This document shows positions 12,501 through 24,500 of a stretch of DNA of 64,000 bases, in pieces. The stretch comes from Gordionus sp. m RMFG-2023. Taxonomy: Eukaryota > Nematomorpha > Gordioida > Chordodea > Parachordodidae. The notes under the pieces were generated by a model that worked only from the letters and a program-made list of their open reading frames with translations, made no database searches and was not told the DNA's origin. The stretch spans positions 31,845,561 through 31,909,560 of the forward strand of contig NC_088775.1 of assembly GCF_954871325.1 (NCBI RefSeq). Direction: 5' to 3'. Within the stretch, counting starts at the first letter, position 1, and the number at the start of each line of letters is the position of its first letter. The translations under genes were made by a program, and so were the position numbers.

Positions 12501-15500
12501 ATATTTTATATGATTATTATGAAAATGAATTTCTTTTCGTTGATGTTTTTTTAATAAAAAAAAATGATATGCTACTATTGTAATATTATTTTGTTACAAT
12601 TAATTAGTGATTTTCAAGCCCAAAATATTAAGCAAAAAATATTTTTTGAAAATAAAAAAGATTTTTGAACATATTTTGATTTGATAAAAAATTTTAAATC
12701 TTCAATTGTAAATAAATCTCTTTTGAGGAATTCTTTTGTTGAATTTTATTATAAATAAACAATCTTTTAGGTGAAATCTTTTATAGTTTTTTTTATATCA
12801 TTTTTGTAAAATTATCTATTTTTTAAGTATATTAAGAGAGGTAGGTTTTCTAAATAATTTTTTTTAAAAATATTTATGTTATTTTATATGATCGTTTTAA
12901 GGAAAATAATTTAATGTGACAATTGTCATATTCTTTATTGAAGATGTTCCTTGGAGAAATGACAATTATCATAATCGGTATTTTTAAACATATTAGATTT
13001 TTTGACGCTAAAATATGTATTTTTAATATATTAAATTAAAATTTCAATTATCATATCGTTATTTTTTAAGCTTTTTTGACATAAATAGGCTAAAATAAGT
13101 ATTGTTAACATGTAAAAATAAAACTTCAATGGAGATGCCCTAGATAAGTGACAATTGTCATAATCCTTATTTTTAAAGTTTTTTAAATTTTTTGACGCAA
13201 ATGTTAAAAATTTTAGATTGTAAACATGTTAAATTAAAATTTCATGAAGATGTACCATAGAAAAGTGACAATTGTCATAATCGTTAATTTTAGAGATTTT
13301 GAATTTTTTTGACAAAAATGGGTTAAAATAAATTTGACAATTGTTGTTTTTAAAGAGTTTTGAAATTTTTTGATGTAAATGGGTAAAAATATATATTGTA
13401 AACATGGGAATTGAAATTCCATGAAGATAAACAATAGAAAAGTGACAATTGTCATAATCGTTAATTTTAAAGATTTTGAATTTTTTTGACGAAAATGAGT
13501 TAAAATATATATTGCTAGTGGCATGTTAAATAAAAATTTTGACGATTGTCATAATCATTATTTTTAAACTTTTTTTGACGTAAATGAGCAAAAATATGAA
13601 TTGCTAACATGTTAAAATAAAATTTCAGTGAAGATGTTATACCATAGAAAAAATTGTCATAATTGTTGTTTGTAAAGTTTTTTGAAATTTTTTGATGTAA
13701 ATGGGTAAAAATATAGATTGTAAACATGAAAATTAAATTTCCATGAAGATAAACAATAAAAAAGTGACAATTGTCATAATCGTTGTTTCTAAAGTTTTTT
13801 GATTCAAATGGGTAAAATTATAGCTTGTAAACATGTTAAAAAATTTTATGAATATGTACCATAGAAAAGTGACAATTGTCATATTCCTTATCTTTAAAGT
13901 TTTTCAATATTTTTTTTGAGAAATCATTCAAAAAAAGATATTTTCTTATTTTATTGAAATAATTCAGAAAAGTGCCATGTTAATTATAACAATCTCAGAT
14001 CTTTAGCTTCTTATATTTTTTTGAGAAATGTGTTAGTAACATTTGTCGAAACAAAAAAAACAAATGGAAATTTTCAAGCTCATAATCGTTGTCCCTTTTA
14101 TCCTGTTTAAAATTTGATAAAAATATGCAAAATTATTAAAGATAGTTGTAACTCATATTAATTTTAAACTTTTAAGATTTGGATTCACAATCTTATTACT
14201 TTAATTAACAAACTTGAATACCCTGCATTCACAGTTAGCAAATATTTTTGTATATTCGTGGCAAAGTAGTGCTGAGTCTGAATTCAGGGTAGGATTTTTA
14301 TGAAAAGAACTTAAAAACCATATGAATATTATTTAGTAATATGATACAATCAACATCCTATTAATTTAATGTTAAGATTTTGAATTTTGTAAACATATGG
14401 TAAAAATGGATTACAATCTATATTTTAACCCATTTGCGTCAAAAAAATTCAAAAAACTTTAAAAATAACGATTATATAATTATCACTTTTCCATGGTGCA
14501 TCTTCATGAAATTTTAATTTAACATGATTACAATCTATATTTTAACATTTGCAACAAAAAAGTTCAAAAAACTTTATAAACAATGATTATGACAATTATC
14601 ACTTATCTATGGTACATCTTCTTGAAATTTCATTTTAACATGTAAGCAATTTATATTTTTGCCCATTTGCGTCAAAAAATTTCAAATAACTTTAATATAA
14701 CGATTATGACAATTGTCACTTTTATTTGATACATCTTCATGAAATTGTAATTTAACATGTTTACAATCTATATTTTTATCTTGCGTCAAAAAACTTTAAA
14801 AATAGGATTATGACAAGTGTCACTTATCTAGGATATATCTTCAAGAAGTTTTATTTAAACATGTTATCAATATTTATTTTGGCCCATATTTTTACCTTGC
14901 ATCAAAAAAATTTAAAAAACTTTAAAAATAAGGATTATGACAAGTGTTACTTAACTAGGCTACATCTTCACTGAAGTTTTATTTAAACATGTTAACAATA
15001 CTTATTTTAGCGCATTTACGTCAAAAAAATATAAAAAACTTTAAAAATAACTATTATGACTATTGTCGCTTTTATCCTAATTCCAATTTAACATGTTAAA
15101 AATACATTTTTGCCCATTAACGTCAAAAAATCTAATATGTTTAAAAAGGTTCCACGTCATTACAAAGAAACCATTACAGAGAATGTATTTTACAGAGAAA
15201 CCTTTATAGAGAAAACAATAATAGAGAATGCACTTATAGAGAAAACAATTATAGAGAAAGTCGTTTATAGAGAATTATTTTATAGATAAAACAATTATAG
15301 AGAATGTCGTTTACAGAGAATGATTTTATAGAGAATGATTTTACAGAGAATGTTTTTATAGAGAATGATTTTACAGAGAATGATTTTATAGAGAATGTAT
15401 TTTATAGAGAATTATTTTATAAAAAATTTTATTTAAAGAATATGATTATTTTATAAAAAAAAATTATTTAAAGAATATGATTAATTTATAAAAAATGTTA

Positions 15501-18500
15501 TAAATTTTTTTGTAAATTTATGTGCTCTGCATAGTCAAAGGGGGAAAAAAATTATATGAAATATTATTAAATATTAAAATTACCTTATATAAGCGAATTA
15601 TTGGGCAGTTTTTATTGTAAGAAAATTATTACAATCGGCAAAATAATAAGAGTTAAAATATAAAATTATAAAAACACTATTTTCGAATTTTAGAAAGTTT
15701 TTTTATAATCTTATATCGTGTTTAAATAAAATTTTAGAAGGTTACAATTATATTAGTATCAAGTGGATAGTAAATTCAGGGCAATCAGCTCTGTATAATA
15801 TTATAATGTAAAAAAATATAAATTTATTATTTAAATATATTTATAAAGAGTAACTAGTTACTTTGGACAGTTACTTTGTATAAAATGTAGTCAGCTACAG
15901 TTAGGATTTTTGTAAATGTAACTAGTTATAGTTATCTTTTATCAAATCTACTTAATTTAACAACACTTATGTTATTTTAATTCTTCTTATAATATTATTT
16001 TTCCTAAAAATTTTAAATTATAGTTGTGAAACACGGATAATTCTTTCTTTAGTTAAAATATATTTGTCACCTTAATCGTACAATCAATGTGCTATATCAA
16101 AATATTTTTATGGCATAATTGTTTGGTTATCAATTGAAAACAATCTATGTTATTTTATATAAACGGCTCTCTATCATTGTTTTTTCTATAAATTTTTTTC
16201 TATATAATTGTCTTTTTCTGTAAATTTTTTCACTTTTTTTTTAAAATTATGGCTGAATTTATTTTAAGTAGTCGAAACAATCAGTTACTACTTCTTGATT
16301 TTTACCTCTTTCAAAAGGAAAAAACATCAAATCAAACAACCTATTGGAGATGTATTCAATTCCATGTGGATGAATGCAGTGGGCGCGCCCGAACTAAGAA
16401 CGGAATACCTATATTCCACAATAAAAAACATAATCATGTACCAGACATTGCTGATATTGAAGCAAGAAAAGAGATGAATAAAATCAAACAAGAGGCTTCT
16501 AGTACCCAATCTCTGCCCAATAATATAATGGCCGATATATCTAGCAATATATCTATAGACGCCATTGGGAAAATGCCTAGTTGTTCCTTAATTAAAAGAC
16601 AATTCAAAGAAAAAGACGCCAAGTAGGAAGAGCGCCTGCCATTCCCTTAAGCCTGATTGACTTGGTCATACCTATTGAATATCAATTATCCAATGATGAT
16701 GAACTTGTTATATGATAGTGGTCATCATGATCACCGATGCCTCATATTTTCAACCATAAAAAATTTAAATTTTTTATCAACATGTGATAAATGGTATGCA
16801 GATGGCACATTCAAGACATGCCCTCCTCTCTTCCAACAAATATACACCATCCACGGGATGTAACATAAAACCATTATCCCAGCTATTTATGTCCTGATGA
16901 CATCACGTCGCCAACAAGATTACCTTAATATTTTCAATCAAATAAAAAATTTTAAATCCTAAATTCATCATGATCGACTTTAAATTAGCAACCTTATCTG
17001 CTTTTAAACAGTCGGTTCCACTGACTGCGATCCGCGGGTGCCTGTTTCATATGTCGCAATGTATATGGCGCACTGTTCAAAAAAATTCATTAATTTGCAA
17101 TGCATATAAAACGCAAACAAATTTTGCTATGTACATAAAAATGTTAATGTCACTGGCATATGTACCAGTGGAGGATGTAATTCATGGATTCGAGGAATTA
17201 TGTGCCTCTGAATTCTATCAAGAAAATAGAAATATTCTCGCCCACTTGATAGAATACTTTGAAGAGACGTGGATTGGAAAAATGATAGCTATGGAGAGGA
17301 GGTCGCCAATATTTAGCATTTCTCTATGGAATTGCTACGAATCAACACTAGCTGGTGAACCGAATACCAATAATTCAGTAGAAGTCTGGCATCAAAGTTT
17401 TTCGTCTCATATAAGTTCCCATCATCCAACGATCTTGAAATTTATAAAGAGTTAGTAATTATATTATATTAAAAACTTTTCCATTTGGCTCTCAAAGACA
17501 AAGATAGCCTGAATTGTTACGAATTGGAACAATACTCTTTAGGATTAATGGCCCCGCTGTCAAAGAAAGAATATCGTGAAAGATCCAAAAGGATTTTTCT
17601 AATTGTTGGAGATTTTTATTCAAGAACTATGCTGGATTATTTAAGGGCTTTATCCCAGTCTCTTCAAAGTATTCTATCAAGGGGGCGAGAATATTTCTAT
17701 TTTCTTGATAGAATTCAGAGGCACATAATTCCTCGAATCCATGAATTACATCCTCCACTGGTACTATGCCAGTGACATTAACATTTTTATGTACATAGCA
17801 AAATTTGTTTGCGTTTTATATGCATTGCAAATTAATGAATTTTTTTGAACAGTGCGCCATATGCATTGCGACATATGAAACAGGCACCCGCGGATCGCAG
17901 TCAGTGGAACCGACTGTTTAAAAACAGATAAGGCTGCTAATTCAAAGTCGATCATGATGAATTTAGGATTTAAAAAAATTTGGAAATTTTTTATTTGATT
18001 GAAAATATTAAGGTAATATTGTTGGCGACGTGATGTCATCAGGACATAAATAGCTGGGATAATGGTTTTATGTTTCATCCCGTAGATGGTGTATATTTGC
18101 TGGAAGAGAGGTGGACATGTCTTGAATGTGCCATCTGCATACCATTTATCACATGTTGATAAAAATTTTAAATTTTTTATGGTTGAAAATATGAGGCATC
18201 GGTGATCATGATGACCACTATCATATAACAAGTTCATCATCATTGGATAATTGATATTCAATAGGTATGACCAAGTCAATCAGGCTTAAGGGAATGGCAG
18301 GCGCTCTTCCTACTTGGCGTCTTTTTCTTTGAATTGTCTTTTAATTAAGGAACAACTAGGCATTTTCCCAATGGCGTCTATAGATATATTGCTAGATATA
18401 TCGGCTATTATATTATTGGGCAGAGATTGGGTACTAGAAGCCTCTTGTTTGATTTTATTCATCTCTTTTCTTGCTTCAATATCAGCAATGTCTGGTACAT

Positions 18501-21500
18501 GATTATGTTTTTTATTGTGGAATATAGGTATTCCGTTCTTAGTTCGGGCGCGCCCACTGCATTTATCCACATGGAATTGAATACATCTCCAATAGGTTGT
18601 TTGATTTGATGTTTTTTCCTTTAGAAAGAGGTAAAAATCAAGAAGTAGTAACTGATTGTTTCGACTACTTAAAATAAATTCAGCCATAATTTAAAAAAAA
18701 AAAGTGAAAAAATTTACAGAAAAAGACAATTATATAGAAAAAAATTTATAGAAAAAAGAATGATAGAGAGCCGTTTATATAAAATAATATAGATTGTTTT
18801 CAATTGATAACCAAACAATTATGCCATAAAAATATTTTGATATAGCACATTGATTGTACGATTAAGGTGACAAATATATTTTAACTAAAGAAAGAATTAT
18901 CCGTGTTTCACAACTATAATTTAAAATTTTTAGGAAAAATAATATTATAAGAAGAATTAAAATAACATAAGTGTTGTTAAATTAAGTAGATTTGATAAAA
19001 GATAACTATAACTAGTTACATTTACAAAAATCCTAACTGTAGCTTACTACATTTTATACAAAGTAACTGTCCAAAGTAACTAGTTACTCTTTATAAATAT
19101 ATTTAAATAATAAATTTATATTTTTTTACATTATAATATTATACAGAGCTGATTGCCCTGAATTTACTATCCACTTGATACTAATATAATTGTAACCTTC
19201 TAAAATTTTATTTAAACACGATATAAGATTATAAAAAAACTTTCTAAAATTCGAAAATAGTGTTTTTATAATTTTATATTTTAACTCTTATTATTTTGCC
19301 GATTGTAATAATTTTCTTACAATAAAAACTGCCCAATAATTCGCTTATATAAGGTAATTTTAATATTTAATAATATTTCATATAATTTTTTTCCCCCTTT
19401 GACTATGCAGAGTACATAAATTTACAAAAAAATTTATAACATTTTTTATAAATTAATCATATTTAAAAAATTTTTTTTATAAAATAATCATATTCTTTAA
19501 ATATTTTTTTTTATAAAATAATTCTCTATAAAATACATTCTCTATAAAATACATTCTCTATAAAATCATTCTCTGTAAAATCATTCTCTATAAAAACATT
19601 CTCTGTAAAATCATTCTCTATAAAATCATTCTCTGTAAACGACATTCTCTATAATTGTTTTCTCTATAAAAATTTCTCTGTAAAATACATTCTCTATAAA
19701 ATAATTCTCTATAAACGACATTCTCTATAATGGTTTTCTCTGTAAAAGTTTCTCTATAATTGTTTTCTCTGTAAAAGTTTCTCTGTAATGACGCGATACC
19801 GTTTAAAAATACCGATTATGATAATTATTTTTCCAAGGAACATCTTCATTGAATTTAAATGATATTTTTACCCTTTTGATTCAAAAAATTTCAAAAATCT
19901 TAAAAAATAACCAATATGACAATTGTCACATCAAAATATTATCATTAAACAGATCATATAAAATAACATAAATAAGTTAAATATAAATATTTAAAAAATA
20001 GATAATTTTACAAAAATGATAAAAAAAACTATAAAAGATTTCACCTAAAAATTGTATAATTTATAATAAATTTCACAAAAGATTCCTTAAAAAAGATATA
20101 TTTACAAAGAAGATTTAAAATTTTTATCAAAATATGTTCAAAAATCTTTTTGAACTTCAAGAAATATTTTTTACTTAAAATCTTGGGCTTGAAAATCACT
20201 AATAAATTGTAACAAAAATAATATTACAGCATATCATTTTTTATTAAAAAACATCTATATATATAATCACCGTAATCAAGAAATGAACGTTTTCGTATAT
20301 CCTTAATGTTAATTTTTATTTTTCTTATCAACTTTCCTATCTTTTTAATGTTAATTTTTCCTATCAACTTTCCTATCTTCTTAATGTTAAATAAATCGAT
20401 GGAGACTATATCTCTCTCATGTTAAATTTTAAGAAAATTTTTTGTACATAACGGGATTCGAACCCATGACTTAACGTTTTAAAGGGAAACGTTCTTCCCA
20501 CTCAGCCACCTTCTATATTAAATTTTGTAATAATCTTTCTTATATATGTTATTGTTATGCAATTTTATTTTTATTGGCTTATTAATCTTTATTTTTATTG
20601 GCTTATTAAGCTCTTATTTTATTGGTTTATAGTTATTTATATTATTTAATTTTAAAATCAACCATTTTTTATTTTAATTAAAAAAATCGTAACGAAATGA
20701 TTACAACAGGACATAATAGTACATCTGCCAAAGGCCCCAAAATATAGGAGACAGTAATTAAAAAGATGTTTAATTTTTATAGATATTATTACAGAATAAA
20801 TCACCACCAGGTTGGCACAAGATTTAAATCATGTTTGAGCTTACCTCTGGTTATCAGAAAATAATTTTAAAGTCTCAACTGACCCATACTCAATCTGCAT
20901 TTCACATGTTGATATTAATAACGAAATGATTACAACAGGACATAATAGTATATCTGCCAAAGGCCCCAGCATATAAGAGACAGTAATTAAACAGATGTTT
21001 AATTATTTTCTTTATTAACTAAGCAAACTTTATTTATTTATTTGAGATTCTTATGATACAGAATATTTAAAAATGTAGGTATAAATTGGTATTGTATGTT
21101 ATTTCCAGAGTTCAAATATTGTTTGAGAATACTGGCTTATTTTGGGTTGGTAATATGAGATAAATGTTTATTTTTCAATTGGCTAAATATAATTTAAATT
21201 TATTTGTTAAATCTAATTTATAATAAGTACTTAGGTTTAGTGAGGAAGGTTAATTTTCTGGCATGGGAAGATATTGATAAATAGGAATTTTAAGCTATTT
21301 GCAAAGTTCCCATATTGTGGTTGAGATAAAAAAAAATTTTTACTACCATATTTTGCAATGGTGAACGTATATTTTTCATAAAATCTTTATGTAAGGAGTT
21401 AATGTTTTACAGCGACATGCTTTTTTTGATCAGGTTATCCTGGCTATTGCCGATACCTCAATTACTACCAGATTTTTCTGTATAGATGCTCCTGGTGGAT

Positions 21501-24500
21501 CAGGTAAGACGACATATCTTTATAATACTCTACTACACTATCTTAGAGGACAACAAAAAAATGTCTTACCTCTAACCTGTGTTGCTTGTCCTGGGTTCAA
21601 TTGCAACGATTTTAATCTTCCATCTCCTGACCCTATCACTCAATCTAATTTATATGACCCAATAATAGAAGCAGATGTCGCAATGGTAATGTTAGCCAAT
21701 CTAAATGTTTTACAGCGACATGCGTTTGATCAGGTTATCCAGGCTATTAACGATACCTCAATTACTACCAGCTATTTTTATATAATGGAAAAAAGAAATA
21801 CTTTCAATCTCCTTATTTAATGGAATTTACTTCCAAATTTTAGAAAATTCACTGAATGTTCTCAAAAAAAAATTTCCTGTAATAGTTCATGATTTTTTTA
21901 TTCCCGTCATTCTTGATGGGTTATCAACTAGTCAAATAATAAATAATATGTTGTTTTCCTTTAAATAAATGCATTCGCAATATATTTATTGTTTCGCGGT
22001 AATGTGTTCGCGATTTCGCGGTAAAAAATTCGCTGTAAAGTGTTCGCATAAAATGTATTCGCTCTAATAAATTCGCGACAATAGCTTCGCGAAATTGTCT
22101 TCGCTATAAATGTTTCGCGAAAAAAATTCGCAGAATTGGTTTCGCGATTTTACCTTCGCTTTAAAAACTTTTCGCGAAAAACGACATACTGAATTGACCT
22201 GATACGAAGTTTGCGATTTTAAACTTTGAGGTAGAGTTTAAACTTTCTATTTTGTTAGTCTTAAGTGGGCAGGGGGGGGGGCATTTTTGTATTTAATCGT
22301 TTATAGCAATATTTATAAATACATAAAGAACACAAAAAGATACTTATGGCCCTAAAACTTACAAAACGTTTTTTAATCATGGATAATATTAAGCATTTAC
22401 GCACAAAATTTCAAAGAGATTCTTTTAACATCTAAATATTGAACGCAAACCTAGAAAAATATATCGAAAAGGAAAACACTTTGTTTGAACCTTTTTAATT
22501 ATCTATCTACAAAAAAAGCTGTACTTAGACCATGATCACCATACTTCGTGAGAAAATTTACTAGTAATACTAATCATATAAAATTTTGGACACTCCCCAA
22601 ACCTGGCGCCAAAAATGTTCCTGAAATAAGAGTTTTGGAAATAGAATCAAATTGGAATAATTGTTCGGATCGGCAAAGAAAACCGATTGGGCAACAAACT
22701 AAAGTAATATGGGAACCGTAAAAGGCTGTCAAGAGTTTTCCAGGTGGTACCTGCCGATATTGTAATGGTAAAGTGTAGGAATAATATTGGGCGTTTTTCG
22801 AATTCGTACTATTTTCAGCGTCGATATTTTCGCAAATGCTCCTATTTTCTTTGGTGATAGTAGACGAGGATGGGTAATAATTAGTAGTTGAGAGAAGATC
22901 CGGCTTTATCAAATATTGGTTCAAATGTAAATTGTATACAAATTTAAATATGATTAATCTTAATTCTGATTGATGTTTCTCCGTGTTATGCAACGATTCT
23001 AAGACTATCTTAAGGGTAACGTACTTTATTTGAAAATAATTTAAAATAACATTAGATAAAGACCTAATAGAGTTAACTACGGTTAGTTGTGTCATTAAGA
23101 TAATATTCCCATTCAAAAAATAAGTGGTATTGAAATAAAGAAAAGGTTATATTTAAAAAAAAGGTTATCTTAATTCATGATAAAATTGTCTGAAATTTAT
23201 AGGGTTTCTATAAATCCTGCAGGGCTGTAGCCACGGGGTGGGGGGGGGCAAAAAAATTTTTGGGGGCAAACCTGGCTCCCAGAAAAAACCTTTGGCCCCC
23301 AAAAATTTTTCTGCCCCCCCCCCCTCCAATTGAAATTTTTTTTTAGAATTGATTATTTTTATATTTTTAATATAAATTTTGAATATTTATTCAAAAAACA
23401 TGTCTATTTAGAATTGATTATTTTTATATTTTTAAAATAAATTTTGAATATTTATTCTACAAACATGTCTAGTTTGTTAATTTTTTTCTATCCTGTTTTA
23501 TTTTTATTTTTATTTTTACCCAATATTAAATTATCATTCATTCATTTTTTTCCATTTTTTATGTTGTTTGTAACATTCTCTATAGGTATCACATTTATAT
23601 TATAATATATAACCAGTTATTTTATTTTACAGCGTTTATTTTAAAATTACGAAGAAACAATCAGTTATTAACTCTTATTTTAAGTTAAAGTTAAACAAAT
23701 GTCAAGCAACATCACCTCTACAAACTACCAGTAATACTACATCAGAAATTTCAGAAACTGATTCTTCTCATATTTAGTATAAATTTATATTATTATTTCA
23801 TGACTTATATGATATTGATATAGGGCAATACCTATATATTATTTCATATATATTTATTTTATATAAGATAAGAGACAGACATTTATTATTAATATTATCA
23901 TTTTTGTATAATAATTTTAATTATTAAAATAAATATATTCACTCATATTTCAAGATATGAATGAAGCTAATAATCTAGAAAATGATCCTCACTACACTCA
24001 GGAGGAGGAAGATGGTAAATAGTTTAAAATTTAACCCAAATTTTTCTATTTATATATTTTTGACAATATCAATAGGAGTAGGAGATTATGGTGTTTCATT
24101 ATTACATTTTGATTTTAAAACAAATAAAGACGAAGAAGATACTCGATCATCTTCATCTAGCAGCTCAGTCTCTCATTGTCAAGAGGCAACTAGTAATTGA
24201 TTTAATATAAAAATATTATATTTTTTTGTTAATCTTTAAAGATATAATGTTTATGACCCTTTTCTAGTTTTTAATACTGAATATTTATAATTTTACTGAT
24301 CAACTTTACTGATAATCTTCATCAGGGTTTGCACTACAGTATAGCAAATACTTGTATCTTAAATACAAGATAAATTTTGTGTTTGTTCATTTTCAGCATG
24401 CCCTTCCTTCGCCCATCCTGATGACCATTATTATTTATGACCCTTTCCCTCATTACAATTTATTAATTATAATATTTTTAGTGTCAAAAAAGTCCTCTAA

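Larger units (their letters stand above)
15148..19800. mobile_element. Mutator-like element with 2.1-kb palindromic arms (foldback-type MULE)
   Basis: Bounded by a perfect 9-bp target duplication GTTTAAAAA (15139-15147 and 19801-19809), the size expected for Mutator elements. Removing the element restores a sequence that matches, in inverse, the opposite arm of foldback B at about 12965-13015. The left arm 15148-17268 and right arm 17658-19800 are near-identical inverted copies around a 389-bp spacer. Each arm begins GGT..C.CGTCATTAC and then has roughly 16 short repeats around TATAGAGAA. This organisation is that of foldback elements related to MULEs. Confidence 0.9.
12542..20255. mobile_element. 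Foldback element B (roughly 120-bp repeat arms), interrupted by a MULE
   Basis: The outer arms 12542-12960 and about 19825-20255 are diverged inverted copies of each other, starting GATGTTTTTT..AATGATATGCT. Inside, about ten tandem units run forward (12960-13960), then a spacer of about 420 bp, then about seven units run inverted (14390-15147, resuming at 19801). The unit carries GACAATTGTCATAATCG like foldback A but is more diverged, so B is older. No gene. The MULE at 15148-19800 is inserted in the inverted array. Confidence 0.75.
12165..22180. mobile_element. Outer composite element D with TCGCGAA-repeat ends
   Basis: Both ends are arrays of short repeats around TATCGCGAA or TAGCGAAAA, in inverted orientation: 12165-12425 on the left and about 21960-22180 on the right. 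The flanks share an imperfect TGAATTCA/TGAATTGA direct repeat that may be a target duplication. The interior holds foldback B, the MULE, a SINE-like sequence and a helicase fragment. The repeat-built ends resemble those of the MULE inside it, so it may be a diverged relative. No transposase of its own is recognisable. The left end is about 20 bp from the acceptor of exon 21. Confidence 0.6.

Noticed and set aside
16327-18609. Other overlapping open frames in the MULE arms
   Set aside because: Shadows of the FLYWCH/transposase frame; they appear in pairs simply because the arms are inverted copies.
12542-20255. Foldback B plus MULE as a single giant palindromic element
   Set aside because: The 9-bp target duplication and the preserved empty site show that the MULE inserted separately.
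20447-20510. Functional tRNA gene (tRNA-Ser or Leu type)
   Set aside because: A and B boxes are present but the acceptor stem does not pair and a second copy at 51505 shares the downstream body, so a SINE head is the better reading.
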